NCBI GenBank assembly: GCA_014706295.1
Contig: JACSVZ010000015.1
Coordinates: 60,695,535 to 60,759,534 of the forward strand
Source: Lycocorax pyrrhopterus obiensis
Lineage: Eukaryota; Chordata; Aves; Passeriformes; Paradisaeidae
Reading direction: 5' to 3'
DNA length: 64,000 nucleotides
This document shows, piece by piece, positions 36,986-51,225 of the stretch; position 1 is the stretch's first letter, and the number at the start of each line of letters is the position of its first letter. The notes beneath the pieces were generated by a model, which made no database searches, was not told where the DNA came from, and saw only the letters and a program-made list of their open reading frames with translations. Both the position numbers and the translations under genes were made by a program.

Positions 36986-39900
36986 ATTTTCAAGTAACAT
37001 CTCTGCCTGGTTATATCAGTTTTGTGCTGTGCTAATTAGTGTAATTGGATGATGACCCAAGAAATAGAGAATCTGGAAAACAACAACTCTGGGCTTTGTC
37101 TGCATACAAAAACACCTGAACTCAAAAAGCAGAGTGTCAGCTGACAAAACCAGGTGGGAAATCACCTTCAGATGTTGAATTCCTCAGATTTAACAGGGCT
37201 GGAATCGGAAGGTTTGGACAGCCAGGATTGCCATTGTGAGCAATAGAAACTTGGGGTTTGCTTCAATTGGAGGAAAAAGCACTGCCTGGAAAACAACAGA
37301 GCCAGAGCCATAGCTGGAGCTGCAGGAACAAACTCAAGGAACACCAGTCCAGCAGCTCCAGAAACAATTTCAGGATCAAGTTAAGCCCAGCATCGCTGCT
37401 GCGCTTTTGGAGGCATAAATAACTCTGGGCCCTATTCTGAACTGTCCTACAGCCCCACCACATCATTTTTCTCCTCTCTACCCGCCAGAAAACAGATGGA
37501 ATGGTGAAAAGAGGTGCCAAGGGGACTGTGCATGAGTATATTATGCTGACTTAACTGCTTCCATAGAGCCACAGGCACACTGGGGAAGAGGAGGACGATC
37601 AGCTCTGAAATTGCTCTTTGAGCCATGCAAGCTCCTGGCTGTCCCCAAGGGCCACAGGAGATGGTTTAGAACCCTCTTCTGTCCTCCCAACCCTCACTCC
37701 TGCTCCTCGTATAAGAGAAGAACGGCAGAACTGGTGCCTTCAAGAGGACAAGACATGACCAGTCACCACGAGTAGAAGCCACACTAAAAATACCAAGAAG
37801 CTGTTGGTCCCAGTAGGACCTAGGCTTGTATTAAACCAGTAAATGAAGCTTCAAGTGGATTAAAATTTAGTGAAGGATTTAGCATGCAGTCAAACCAGCA
37901 TTTGCTCAGGACATACTCTTAGGAGCAGGGGAGAGAAAAAGCATTGAGTGCTCTTTGGGAAAGTCAGCTTTTCCCCAGAAACAGTTTTATGTTCTTTGAA
38001 TGTTGCTTTCTAGATGTTAGAAATATTTTTGCTAGCAGTTTGAGTGTGTGGGGACTGTCTTACCACCAAGGTAAGTCAAAATACAAACTACAAATGCTAA
38101 TATCAAGTGCAACAAAAATATTGTGACTTTTTTTGTCTGCATTCTTGAGTAAAAAAAAAAAACAAACCAAAACCAAAACAGGCATAAAAAAAGACTTCAA
38201 ATCAAAAGACGTGTGTGTTTGAGTAAAAGTAAGTGGTCTGGGGGGGTTACAGCACCATCCAACCCACCCCAAAGCCTGATTGTGCTGGGTGAAGCCATTC
38301 CTGGCTGTGTATCCCAGCAGGGACACGTGATCACTGCAGAGCACGCAACAGGCTGTACCTTAAATCAATGATTTGAGCCAGAGGACCACACACCGTTACC
38401 TCTCCTGGAGGAGCTGGCTGCAATAACTGTGGTGTTCACACACCACCTTCATCCTTGCATTTAAAAACACTGGCAGAGTGGAAGGAGTGATTATTCCTCA
38501 ATGTCATAGCCAATAAATATTGTAGAGCTCAAAATTAAGGCATGGAGAGAAGCATCTACAGAACAATTTTCTCTCCATTAAAAATAAAGCATTGGTGCTT
38601 GTCACAGATTTTAATTTACTAAGCCTTTTACAGTCATGCATCCCAGTCAAAATTTAAGATCTTTTCTGTCTAAAAAGAGTCATTTACTGAACTTTATTAT
38701 CAGGAGAATGCTGTTACTGACTGATTTTAGAAACTAATAAACAGTATTCTAAGTGATAGCCTGCTGGATTTATTGGGGGTGGGAACACTTGTGGTGTGCA
38801 GTCTGAGGAAAAAATGCTAAGTTATAGGAATAAAGCTGCTTATAGTGCTGCTTAAAAGACATTAAAAGCCCTCCACAGTGGATCTTCTGCTACGTGCCAG
38901 ATGCACAGTGCCATCAAGACACCTCAGTCTTCCAATATTGCAATGGTCTCAGCCGTGCCATAACCTGTTACACATTACCTTTAATTGCTTTGCATGATGT
39001 AAACTCACTGTGTACAAGGACTGTTACTCACATTAACTAGACAATGTATTTAAGGATTCATAGTTAAAAGCAGCAATGTTGTTAAAACAGAGCAAAATGA
39101 AGAGGAACACCTGGGTTCTGTTTCCATGCAGCGCTGACTGAGCTCAAGCCTGCAAATCAAATTTAATCCCCCTCACCAGAATTGCTCTCAGACTTAGTAC
39201 AGTCATTATGAAAATTAATACTTCTCTACATAAAAATAAATACACATCCACACATTTAGAGAAGTGAAAATATACATACAACTAAATTGCTTTCAAACCT
39301 GGAGTGATAATTTAGTTTTAATGATTAGCTATTGCAATTTGAAATGGAAACCTAGACATTAAATTTGAAACAACTTAGCCCAATTCTACAATTCGGTCAA
39401 GGAATACTCCACACTAAAAAAAAAAATAAAATTAAGAACCCCCATGTTTTCTAAACAAGATTTTTGATTACAGACTCTACCTGAGCTCTATATCTGTCCC
39501 TACTAAAAGTCAGGGTGACTGATAGGCCCGAAACAACCTGCAAATCCTAAGAAGGAGGTGATCCTAAGAAGAAACTGATGCTGGAGCTCTCATTGGGTTT
39601 ACCCCTGATGCTGGCAGCTGGAGCTACCATGACAACCATACCAGGCATAAGGTCCTCCAGCACCAGGAGATACTCTCCAGTGATTACTTGATCTGCTATA
39701 AAGCCATTTTGTACTCTGAGAGTGCTAAAGAACAGCTTTAATACACTGGTGAATCAGACCGAGAAGCTATTTAGCTGCAGAGAGTACTGGCAAGCACATA
39801 TAAATTATCTTTTCCCAGGGAAACATGCTCTGAGATTCTCTGTTTTCCCCCACACAGAGGGATGTTTTCAATACTCTCTTAGTGGTTATTACACAAAAAG

Positions 39901-40639
39901 CTCCTGAGCACCATCAGTGTTTCAGACAAGCACAAAGGACATAAAACAAAGGACATAAAACACAGACAACGCTAACAGACTGCTAGTGTACACATCAATA
40001 AAGTCTGCGGATAAGCTCCAAGCTGGCCAAGACCACACTGCTAAGTCTCAAACCAGCAGGGGAACTGGGTGAGGGATGGCAGAGCTGCTGACCCTTCCCT
40101 GGGTTAGGGAGAGGCCACACAGCAGTTCCCACATCTGCTTGGTCCTGTGTTGATAACATCACCGGTTGCTATGGAAGCAAGGCAACTTCACAGCCCGTGG
40201 TATGCAGGGAGCATCAAGCACTTCACAGACATCCTTACTAAGGGTGTATGGACTGGTTTATGCACACCCCTGAGGGCCTTTTCTACCTAAAGAAAGAAGA
40301 AAAAAAAAAAAAGGGGGGTTGGGGGGGTGGGTACAGGGAGAAAAAACTCCAATGTGTCTGACCCTTCATTGCAATTCTCAGAGAGCTTGAATTGACATCA
40401 GGAGTTCCCAGTCCCAGGCTAATAGTTGGCATAGAGCCTTTCAACTCCAAAACTTCCTCCTGGGCAGGTCCCTGTTTTACTGGGAATGGGCAAAGCAAGC
40501 TGAAAACACAGAGGAGGGTGACTCTGCCCTTCCTTTCTGCTTGCCCATCACCACGGCTAATCCCCTCCTCCAAGCAGCCCAGACAACCTTCACCCTCTAG
40601 GGAAAGGTGGCTGCAAAGCCCTCTTTGTCCTTGCCACAG
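36986..40639. other. Non-coding DNA with homopolymers
   Basis: No gene is recognised in 3.6 kb. A-rich tracts lie at 38151-38162 and 39414-39427. AT-rich, non-repetitive sequence occupies about 39170-39450. Confidence 0.55.
40300..40339. repeat. A13 tract joined to a G-rich tract
   Basis: Thirteen A residues (40300-40312) run directly into G6, TT, G7, T, G3 and, after TACA, another G3. The G part has enough runs of three or more to form an intramolecular G-quadruplex on the plus strand. Confidence 0.8.
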
Positions 40640-40858
40640 GTGTGGCGGAGGGAGATGCTGATGCTGCTGCACGGTCCACGTGTGCCACAGCAGGGAGGGC
40701 AGCCACGCTCCAGAGGCCTTCCCGGCACCTCCAAAAGGAACATTTGTCCTGAGGGTTTGCATCCTCAACAAGACCTCAACAAGAAGAAAACCAGCCTGAT
40801 TTTCAAAACCCAGGGAGAATCTACAGAGTCAGCAGTTAAGGGGAAAACATCTCTGCAG
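40640..40858 (+). other. Candidate exon, 73 codons, unassigned
   Basis: A strong acceptor (CTCTTTGTCCTTGCCACAG, ending 40639) and a near-consensus donor (CTGCAG then GTACGTGG at 40859) enclose 219 bases, an exact multiple of three. They are open throughout in the frame starting VWRREMLMLLHGPRV. The enclosing open frame, 40607-41182, is 191 codons, the second longest in the window. I recognise no domain, and the residues are rich in K, S, Q and G. It may be a cassette exon of an unknown gene, an exon of a non-coding transcript, or coincidence. Confidence 0.2.
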
Positions 40859-43800
40859 GTACGTGGAGTGATTTTGTTCTCAAAGTCCGCAAAAGTCAAC
40901 AAACACAGCGCCCTGGTGTGCTGTTTTCCAAAGAACTTCTCTTCAGGGGAGAGGGGAAGTGACTCACAAGCTCTGAAGGAAGGGCCAGGAACAGAGAGAG
41001 GCTTCAGAGCAAGCAGGCACCAGGAGATCAGCAGCTTGCTACTCACGTGTTCCTCCTCAGGAGCACGGATTTTACCAGCCAGCACCTCTCACCCTGGCAT
41101 TGCTGTGTGTTACTGGCAGCACTCGTGCTGGCACTGTGTTGGTTATGCTGCAGGACTTGGAATTCCTGGGCTTTTTGCTTAACAGTTACTTTATCTCCTT
41201 TACATTAGGCCTGTCTCACATAAAGCTCTACATTTGGGGTTCCTTATGGCCAGGACGAGTAGGGAAAGAGTAAAGGTGGGGAATTAAACGAAATTATCAC
41301 ATATGAAGTATATGTCAGCCAAGGGTGAGCTGGGACAGAAATACAGCAAGTTTCCCTTAGAATAACTCGAAGAAAAAAATACCTATTTTTAAAGCCAACA
41401 AAGCACTATTTCTCATGTACATACAAGCATCTCTTTTCTTCCCAACTCTAAGAGCTCCACACACATATATATAGCTCTGCTTACACAGCATTTTTGACCC
41501 TTTGCCAGCACAGAGAAGATAAGGAAACAGATTCCCCATGAAACACAGTTCCCTACAGGCACATGTACACTGCCCAGCAACGAAGCAGAGAGCCCTGAGG
41601 CACTCCAGGAGATCTGGTCCTTCTTACTGCTACAGGCAGAACATCGCTCTTGAATCCTGGCAGATAAAACCACACCACAGACTTCACTGGCACTGCCAGA
41701 GCATCCACTGACACAGCTCCTGGTGTCCAAGCTGGGCCCTTCATCCCTAACTCAAATGCTTTCAGTTATTTACCAAGAAGCAGATCCAAAGCAAGCACTC
41801 CCTTTTTGTTTTTGCCCCTCTGGATTCTCACCTTTAGTCTGAGAATGTTTAATGACCTACAGGATATGTTGCAGGCTCTCCCCATTTTTAGGAAATCACC
41901 TCATACATACACTGAGATTAATTAATGGCTTACTGTGGTCTGGACAGTCACCATCAACTGGATTTACATCTTCCACTAATGCACTTTAAACACTTGGAGA
42001 CTAGCTTAGTACCTAAATCTTTACAACAGAGACACTCAAGACACTTGCAAAGTACTGCCAATATGGTCAAGTCAAAGGCCAAGATGCAAAGGAAGGTAGG
42101 AAAATGGAAAACTCATTTAAAAACAATGATATGAAAGATCTGTCTGCTTTTGTTGCCTTTCCAAGAAAAGAGCATCAAGTTGCAAATGAGGCCATCCACT
42201 GACTGAAAAATGCAGACAACTTAAAATCTGTGGCACATTCACCTCCAGAGCCCACAGTTACACGTGACAATTAAGATAGAACAACCTGAAAGCAAAATAA
42301 ACACCCTCTTAAGTATAAAAGGGTTTAGATCCTCACAAATCAGCACAGAGCCCATCTCCAGCTATCAGAGAGGAGCTTTCCTGAGGAGGTTTATTCCTTC
42401 AGTGCCACCCAGAGGGTCTCTGCCTTTTCCCCCTGAAGCAGCTCGTAAGGGCTGATTGCAGAGGTGCAAGGTCAGCAGATTATTGTTCCAGCCAGTTATG
42501 GAAAACCTTCTCCATCACAACAGAGAGCTGCTGGTCACACAAGTGTTGTGTTTATTTCCTGAAGGAAGTTCCCTCACTTAAGAAAACAGGAATCAAACTC
42601 CTGTCTCCCACACCAGTGTTACCTAAGAGAGTCACTATTTTAAGTCCTTCTAGCTTGACACTTGGGCAAACCTAAATGGATCAGAATAAGATACTCTAGT
42701 GGAGGGTGATGAGGAGAAAAAAAAACCCAGGAATTACTGACTTGCACTAACAAACCCATTGGAGTGCAAAACACCCTCCCAGAGGAAGTCAAAAGCTCTG
42801 TGTTGTAGACAAGAGGCAGGAATTAATCACTTTTCCTTATACATTGTCTCTGAAGGAATAATTGGACAAAAGGAAGGGGAAGAACAAGACCATAATCCTC
42901 CTGAATAATCCTGGTAAAGGAATACATTGAACTACCATGTCTTCTAGATAGCAGAGCTCCAAGCCACTGATCCAGAGAGTGGGTTTAAGTGTTTAGAACA
43001 AGGAAGAACCCAAGTCTTACCCAGACTTCTTATGCTCTGTCTGGGAATACAGTAGTGTAAACACAAAGCATTAAGTCATCTTCTTAGAGATCCCTATTGG
43101 TAACATGTATTTGGGGTAACATGTTGCTATAAACATATCCTTCACTTATCTCAAGCAGGGTGGGCAAAAACCCAGTGCTTCCAACTCAGGAGATTATTTA
43201 GTTATCTTCCAAATATTGAGCATGCCAGTAATTTTGTTAAAGTCAGCTGGGATTATTCCCTAGCTCTAAGCAATGCTGGCCTTCAACACCTCTCCAAAAC
43301 AGAATTATTAGTTCTATAGCCTCATAAAGAGAAAACACACACAAAATATTCCCTGTAACAGATTTCAAGAAAAAATTGGACAAGTTGAGAAAGAATTAAT
43401 CCATCCATCAGTGGTCTTCAAACACAGTGACCCAGAAACAACTTCTGCCTCGGGAAGGCCCAAAGCAGAAAGAAGGAAGGTATTCAAGGGAATTCTTGCT
43501 TTAGCCTTTGCTGGGCATCTGCTTCTTGGCAACACCAGGAGAGAGTTCCGACATTTAACTTCATCTGAATCATTGAGCATTTCTCCAGCATCTCCGGAGA
43601 AATTTATGGTCCATGTACTCTCTCTGCCCATCTCTCCATGGTCAGAAATCCTTACAAAGGCACCAGGCAACACCAAGAGCTTGTGTTTCAGCAAACAGGT
43701 ATTTTCTGACCAGATGTTCTGCTCGACGTGTGCTGACTTGCTCTGGCACAGAAAGCAAAAAGCTCATCTTACCTCAGTCACCCCTGTAGTGACGGTGGCA

Positions 43801-46800
43801 GGTGCCTCATCACAAATACAAGGAGGCAAACTAGAGCTGAACAATAATCAGCAGGCAATAAAGACAAGAAACAGCTGCATTTTTAGATTTTGTGACTAGC
43901 AGGGACAAATTAAAAGCAAAGGGGAAAAGGTTAGCAGCTCCTGCCAAAATTGAGCCTTCAGCCACATACCTGGATGGTGAAACACAGGAATATGACCCTG
44001 CTACTTTTTCTTTGCTTTGCTATTGCCTAGAGGTAGTGGAAGCGTAGCAGGTGGGAGATTCTAGGAAAACATGATTTTTTTTTCCCCCTTTATGTTTATA
44101 TGTCAAATCCTAGGTTTAACAAATAATTACTTATCTCTGTCTTGGCTACAGGGGAAAGATAAAAAAAACTCACTTGTTATTCTTCAGTGGAGTGCATTTC
44201 AATTATTTCTGCACTCCTTTCTTTACTTGACCTCTGTTAAATAAGGTGGATGCAAAGAGAGACTATTGTTGAATGGAGCAAATTGACTATGGAAAAGAGA
44301 ACTCCTTGAATGTTAAAGCCTTTTCATCTTGCTCTTCAGTCCCCTGTACAATAATATCATGGAATTAAAAGTCAAATGCAAAGGTTTTTTACCCACCTTT
44401 AAGCTTGCTCCATTCCAAGCTCCAATTAAGTATTTTTATTCAAAATTTCTGCCCTTTCCCTCCATCTCTCATGGGTATTTGACATTCAGGCACCTTCCTC
44501 TTCAGAACGAAGGAAACCTAGTTTACTCCAGTAATAGCAGAGCACAATGGAAGTTAAAAAACTGTATCCAGAGCAAAAGAAATACACCCCAAACAAGCAT
44601 AAAACAAATCCCCACGTTTTTATATTTAAAATAGGTCTGGACTGCTTATAGCCACTAGCACAGGATACACAAATCTATGGGCCTGAGGAGGTGCATCACC
44701 TTTGGAAACAGACCTGTGCGTTTTTCCTTGCTGCCAGGAACACTGTTAGGACAGAAAAAGTCAAACCAGCTGGGAAGCAACTTGGGGAAAATCCCGAGAG
44801 AATACTGCTGCTTGTCTCATGGGTACTTCATGTCCCTTGCATCAAAAGCACGACAGAGGATCTTCAAGCCACAACCACAAGGGTGGATTTTTTTTACCTT
44901 TCATTTGTCTCACATTTTCCTGCTCTCCCACCCTAACCCCTCTCCTACTTCACACATTTCCAGACCCCTGAGACACTGTAAATCCACACCTCTGCCACAA
45001 ACCCTCCCCTGGTGCTACTGGCCCCAGCACAGAGCATCTTTTGAGGCATGAGACAGCCTCTCAGAGCCATCTCAGCTGAAGTTAGGCAGTAGCAGAGCTT
45101 CTCTTTGTCTCTGGGTAAATCTCAGTGCTTTCTTGCTTCTCTCAGTTATTTAGTTGAGTTGTTGTGACCCAGGGAGCCTGGACACTCAGGGATTGGCACT
45201 GGCAGCTTTCACCCCAAAGCAGAGGCACAAACACAGCTCAGCCGGGTGGCAGCAGCAATTCCTCACCCTCAGCAGCTGCACTGGAGCTGCTGTGGGGCAG
45301 CTGGTGCTCAGGCTTGTTGATACACATCCCAAAAAGCCTTTACAAGTGGTACCCATTAGCGGTTTTGCTCGTGGCCTCGGCATGGCCAGGGATTAAGCAG
45401 GAGTTGGCAGCAGCCTGATCCCACAGGAGGCCACCCTGCAGGGCAGGACTGAGCTGGAGCACCGAGAGCCTCTGGTGCTCATGCCTGGCTGGGGATGTAA
45501 CACGTCCTCAGAGCTGTCAAACCACCTCTCACCAGTGCTGAACCCACCTTTCGTGCAGCAGCTGGGAATGTGCGATGGGGAAGGTGAATCAGGACCTTCT
45601 GGGGAATCCCCAACCCACAGTGTGTGTAGGGTGGGCTGAAAACTGCTCCAAAAATCCTTGTCACAAGGAAGAGCAGACTCAGTGCTGCTTTACATGGCAG
45701 AAACTATCACACCTGCAAACACTGCAAGTGCATTCTTGTTTGAACTCATCTTCTCTCATGGTTCCTTTTATTCAGACCTACTTTGTGAGGCTCTTACGGA
45801 GGTGAATTAAAATGCATCGGTGGAAGGAGGCTCCACGCAGGCCTCAGAGGTGCACGGTATTTATCATCTGCCTGCAGACAAGTCTCAGTCTGCCAGCCTG
45901 CAACTTCCAAAATACATCACAAGCGTGCCAGAAACGAGAGACAAAGCATCAGTTACTGCTTAGGTAGCTCTCCCTCACTTTAATGAAGGGTGAGTTATGG
46001 GCTGCACCTTCGTGCCACCCGTTACACAACAGCGTTTGCCACTCTGCACTCTTTACTGCAAATACACCACCCACAGAGCCACTACAGACCTAAATCTACT
46101 GCCTGACTCCCTTCACGTCAGCAAGTCAGGAGTTATTTTATTTGTGATGAGGAGTAACTCCAGCGCAAGATAATTGCAGGCAGGAGTAGAATAATTTTTC
46201 CTTTCAACCTATATTACTAGGTTTAGAAATAACGTACTTTCTGGTGTGTTACTTAGTCCTAACCACTAACTGATTTATAGATCTATTAATGAGTATTTAT
46301 TAGCAAGTCTAATGGGTCAGTAGTTAAACTAACCTATTAGTAAGAGCTTTATAAAAATCTCTGAATCACATAATCATCTTTTAATTTAAAGACCTTAACA
46401 CACAGCATTCCTGTACTACTTTACAGATGTAATTACTGCATCACATTACCAAATTCTTAGAAATAACCCCCTTGTCTCTCTTGAGACAGAATTAATCAGT
46501 GAGTGATTTCCTTTCACTCAAATGCACAAGTGTCCTGGGAAGCATTTTTATCTTCTTTCACTGCTTGATATGGCTTGCAATTTCCCACTTTATCTAGCTA
46601 AATGATCTTTCCACTGAGTATTAGTTTCCCATCAGGTCTGTTTCCAAAAAAACAACCCAAGGATCTATTCCTGCCTGTGATGTCAAATGAACAAGTGGGG
46701 CTGACCATCATTTCTCAGTCTTTCAGACATGGTAACCCACCTCTGGCTCAGCAGCTTTCATACAACCCCTGTGGGCAGCAGCCAGGCTCTGCCTGGGATG

Positions 46801-49534
46801 GCAGAGAGAAGAACCAGCTGCAAACACCACATACAAAAGTTGACCCTCTCCCAACCCCACAGGTGCTGAGCTCCTATCATTAAATGCACGTAGACATTCT
46901 TGTGCCACTTTAAACACTTTCAGCCAGTAATTAAAGCCTGTTCTCATCCCTTTTGCCCCCCAAAAAAATCAACTGCTGCAGACCTGGTGATTCTAGAGGC
47001 CTGAATCACATGGCCTGGAGCAGGCATATGGCTCAGTGGCACAGAGCTGGCTGAAGAGGTTGATGCTTTTTCCTTTCTCCCTCCCCACAAACACATGCTG
47101 TTCCCTACTGATTTGTACCCCTGTGCTTACTGTTTACAGCTTCCAAAATCAGCCAATAACCCAAGTCAAAAAGAAGTTCAAAACTCCACAAATATCTGTT
47201 TTACACTACTAAAAAAAACAATCCAAGAGGTCAGTGACACCACATTGGAGCAGGAACACTACCGACTCGCTGCAGGCAGTGCTATACCTCAGCCCAAACA
47301 ATCCAGCACCTCTTTGAACTCTTCCAGAACCCATCAGAAGTCACAACCACCATTTGGGACAAACCAGCTCAGGTTTAACAGCACTGTCAGGGCCATCCTT
47401 CTTTCTACTCCCCTAAAAGCACCCAAGGTCCTGATAAAGTTTATGGTAGACCTCTAAACATGTGCTTGGAGGGTCAGAACCCACCACATAGGCTGCACAC
47501 TGTGATCAGCTCAAACAGCACAGGGCAGTGCCCTGGGGTGCTCAGAACAGCACCACGACTGCTCACTGAGTGCTTGCACATTTCCAGGACACCAACACAT
47601 GTCCATTTTTCTCCTGCTCACCATTTACCCTCTTTTTAGGCAGCAAAGATCCATTTGACAACTTGTCATCTTAACACTTGCTCACAACACTCATCTGGGT
47701 AAGCACACACTCTGTTCCTCTAGGGCTAGAAGAACTTCCTGCCGGCCTGGAATTTGGGTAAACACCATTTGCTTATAACTAATCCCTCCTGCAGCACTAA
47801 AACAGCTGACTGGTGCTTCAGGGGAGCTGACATTTACTTGGGAGCCTAATTCACCCCACAGTGAGGTCAATAGGGAAGCTTCTCCCTGTTAGAGTGGGAT
47901 CAGGCCCCTCATTCCCTACTGTAAGTGCACTGTCATTTCCACAGTGAGCTCACGTTACTACCACGGGGACACCAGTGCCACTGTCTGAACTCAAGAATTC
48001 CTGCTGAGCTTCATAAAAGTCTAAATCCAGATGTTAGAAACCCAACAGTCAACAGCCCTGGCAGAGTTATTATTGCAAATCTCTTACGCTGTCACAGAGA
48101 GGACGAGAAGGGTGGCACACAAAAAGAGGTGTTCGTTCTCTCCTCCTGAGGGGTTTAAGCAGGCTGGCAGCTTCAGGAAGCACCGAGGGGTCTCTCCTCT
48201 TGGTGTTCCACAGGCAGGAGATGGGATACTCACATGACAATACCCTTCACCCCACTGCAAGGAGACCACAGTGCCTCAACAGCCTCCACGTTTGCTTTAG
48301 GTCCCCAGGCTCCAATTCATGTTTATAACAGAGCATTAAAAGTCTGGGCCTTCTCCAGATCCTGGAAAAGGAGAAACACTTTCTCCTCTTGAAGAGGAAT
48401 TAGAGGCTCCAGGGGGTAGAGAATGACGACAGACAAACGTATCCATCACAGCTGATCACTGTTTTTGGAAAACAATACAACATCATAAAAGTATCTGTAA
48501 ATGTTTTAATAAGGCTTCTTTTACACTGAAAAAAAAATTTACTTCTTTTTTTAAATACAGAGTAGTGTTTTAAGTGTTCTGAACTTACCAGGGAAACTGT
48601 TGACTTTGGGATTTAATAGCTAATATAATATTAAGTACACATTTGCAGCACATCAGGAGAGGCACACCCGCTGATCAGAAACACGATGTAAAAGAAGAGT
48701 TGCTGATGAACTGTGGTCATTTACCTCCTCAAATTTCCCCACTGACGCACATCATCAGAGCCCCTGCAAAGAGAGCCGAGGCTGTTTCCCCCGACTCAAA
48801 TAGCGAGGGAGATGTTATTTGAGAAATTTAACCAACTTGGGAGCATATGCCTTGCAGACTATCCCCAGTGAGGAATTCATTTTACCCATGCCAGAGCTTT
48901 GCACCCTGGGATCCCCCTTCATGGCTAAGGCAGGGAATTAAGCTACAATCCCATCAGTTACACATTACTAAAAAAAGAGAAACACTGATATTCCTCTTGG
49001 AGAAAAAAAAAATAGCCAACTAGTAACTATTAAAGTATAAGTAATTTAACAGATGATTTTATATAAGTGAGTCAAATATGGTTTTCATCTATAGTCATAC
49101 ATGAAAAGAAAGAAATTTGCCGAAATGACCCCAGTTCTACGGGTCTGTTGGCAAAAAACCACATTTGTTTGCAAACAGTTTTACTCCTCATGATGGTAAG
49201 TTTGGACATTAAAAGCAGAGTTCACAATAATGGTTGTTGCAGTTCTCAGTCCATGACAGATTGGACAGAAGTCTGTAAATTTGCACAACACACAGTCAAA
49301 ACAACCCAGCCAAACACCACTGGATGAATGCCTTGGGAAGCACACAAATCATAACCTGACACGGCAAATAACCATTTCAGTGCTATTAGCTGAAGAGGGT
49401 TCTGATCTATTCCCAACCATCCATCCTCTAATAAACAATCCTTCAAATACCCACAAGGATTCTATGATCTGTGAAAAGGTTGCATATCATTACGCATTTA
49501 TGACTTGTAGGTTCCTAAAATATGGCAACTGCAT

Positions 49535-49551
49535 GGGGGGGGGGGGGGGGG
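49535..49551. repeat. Poly-G tract (G17)
   Basis: Seventeen uninterrupted G residues between CAT and CACC. Long G runs are rare in vertebrate DNA and are prone to sequencing length error and quadruplex formation. Confidence 0.9.
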
Positions 49552-51021
49552 CACCATAGGCTGCTTAATTGATCCAATATCTGTTTCTACAGCTATTCCA
49601 TAAAAAAAAATAATTTTTAGTCTGATTTCCTCAGGTTGTTACTTTTTTTCCTTAAGGAAATGAAGCTTAAGCAGCTTATTAACACATCCACACATGTGGA
49701 TGGGCACACACACACAGAGTCCCTCTCACCTCCAATAGCTCTAGGAGTTACTGGCTAATTTCAAACAGGTTTTATAGAGCAGCAGAAATTAACCTCAGTG
49801 CCCAGGCAGAGAGGGGAAAAAAAGCAAAATTAATGCCTGACTGAGGGAAAAACTATCATAATTAGTCAGGGAATCAGCTCAGGGGTACAGGACAAGAAAC
49901 AAAACTAAGTCCTACTGCTGTCGCCATATGTAAGTTATGACTGAGGATAAACTTAAGACATGATGAGTTCCTTGTAGGCAGAGTTATTTAAGGCACTCAT
50001 TCAAGGCTTTTTTTGTGTTTTTAGATCCTTGTACTTCTTCCAGTGCAAATCTGTTTAGGGCACCTAAGCCTGATGATAATTATCTTTTATGGGCTCTCAG
50101 AAAGAGTTCATGGATCCTCCAAGATTGATGTACTACAAGTTGTAAAATAACTCATCTCATGCAGACTTCTTGCATCTGCAGTTTGGGGCTAGAAGCTTCA
50201 GGAACACCCAAGGAGACGCGCAGAATTTCCTAACTCTGGTTCAACTAGAATTAGGGCTGAGAAACCTCTTTAATAGTATTTCAGCATTTCTAATTGTGGC
50301 TGAAACAATAAAATTGACAGCAGGAAGCAAGCCGTGCTCACATCCAGCACAATTTTCCAAAGAGACATTAAAAATACCTGTGAAAAATTGTGTTTGAAAG
50401 CCCTTTCCTATATCTTGACCAGACGTCCCTAGTGCTCAGCTGTGGGATAGGTTAAAGCAAGGACTTTGCAACCCCTCCTCCCTATCCCCAAAAAGATTTT
50501 CTAAGACTGGGCTGAAAAGAGTCCATGTCATGGTCCAATTCCATGCAGTAGCACACCTCTTCATACACAGGCACCCCTAATGAGAGCTCCTCCTTAAAAA
50601 GTCCTGTCTTGATCCCTTGTATTTTTGCTAAGCTAAAACCAGAAGAATATACAGATTTTTGAGGCAGCATTTCAAAAAACAATGCTAATCGTTTGTCAGT
50701 AACTCTCACTTAGATTTCCTTATTGAGGTTCTTTTGAGGAGAAATAATATTTCAAATGAAGATGTGCCTATTAGCATTCAGAGGCATCACTTATTTGACA
50801 GCAGAATTGATGCTTTGCTAATCAACTGCTCACACAGGGATCTGCAGAGAAACCCATGAGAATATGACAAGAATGAGACAAGGGACACATGGCTTGGAAT
50901 GATAGAATACCCTCCTGGGCCTTCTCAGACTCCTCTAATTTGTGTATCTTGGAAGATGCATTTTCAGCCATCCTATAAAAAGATCAACCAATTACTCACG
51001 TCCTTCTTCTGTTTTATTTCT

Positions 51022-51034
51022 CACACACACACAC
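51022..51034. repeat. (CA)n microsatellite
   Basis: Six and a half perfect CA units. Confidence 0.85.
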
Positions 51035-51225
51035 TTCACTGGTATATTATTTCCACTGGTTTCTGATCAATGTGTTTTTGGTGCCATTTTTCATAAAGGC
51101 TGTTGATTAGCAAGAAAATGATAATTCTGCTTTCTCTTGGACACGGAAACTGCAAACTATGCTTTATGACAGCACGTTGACCAGTTAGTGCCTTTTCATA
51201 AAAACAAAAAGCCCCTCAATCCTAA

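Larger units (their letters stand above)
40859..51225. other. Non-coding DNA, no gene recognised
   Basis: Ten kilobases with no supportable gene. The segment 46130-46480 is AT-rich and non-repetitive and could be conserved non-coding DNA. The segment 45170-45480 is GC-richer but is not a CpG island. Simple repeats lie at 49535-49551 and 51022-51034. Frames such as 43411-43899 (162 codons) have no recognisable domain. Confidence 0.6.

Noticed and set aside
43411..43899. 162-codon plus-strand frame
   Set aside because: No recognisable domain and an overlapping antisense frame of similar quality; treated as chance.
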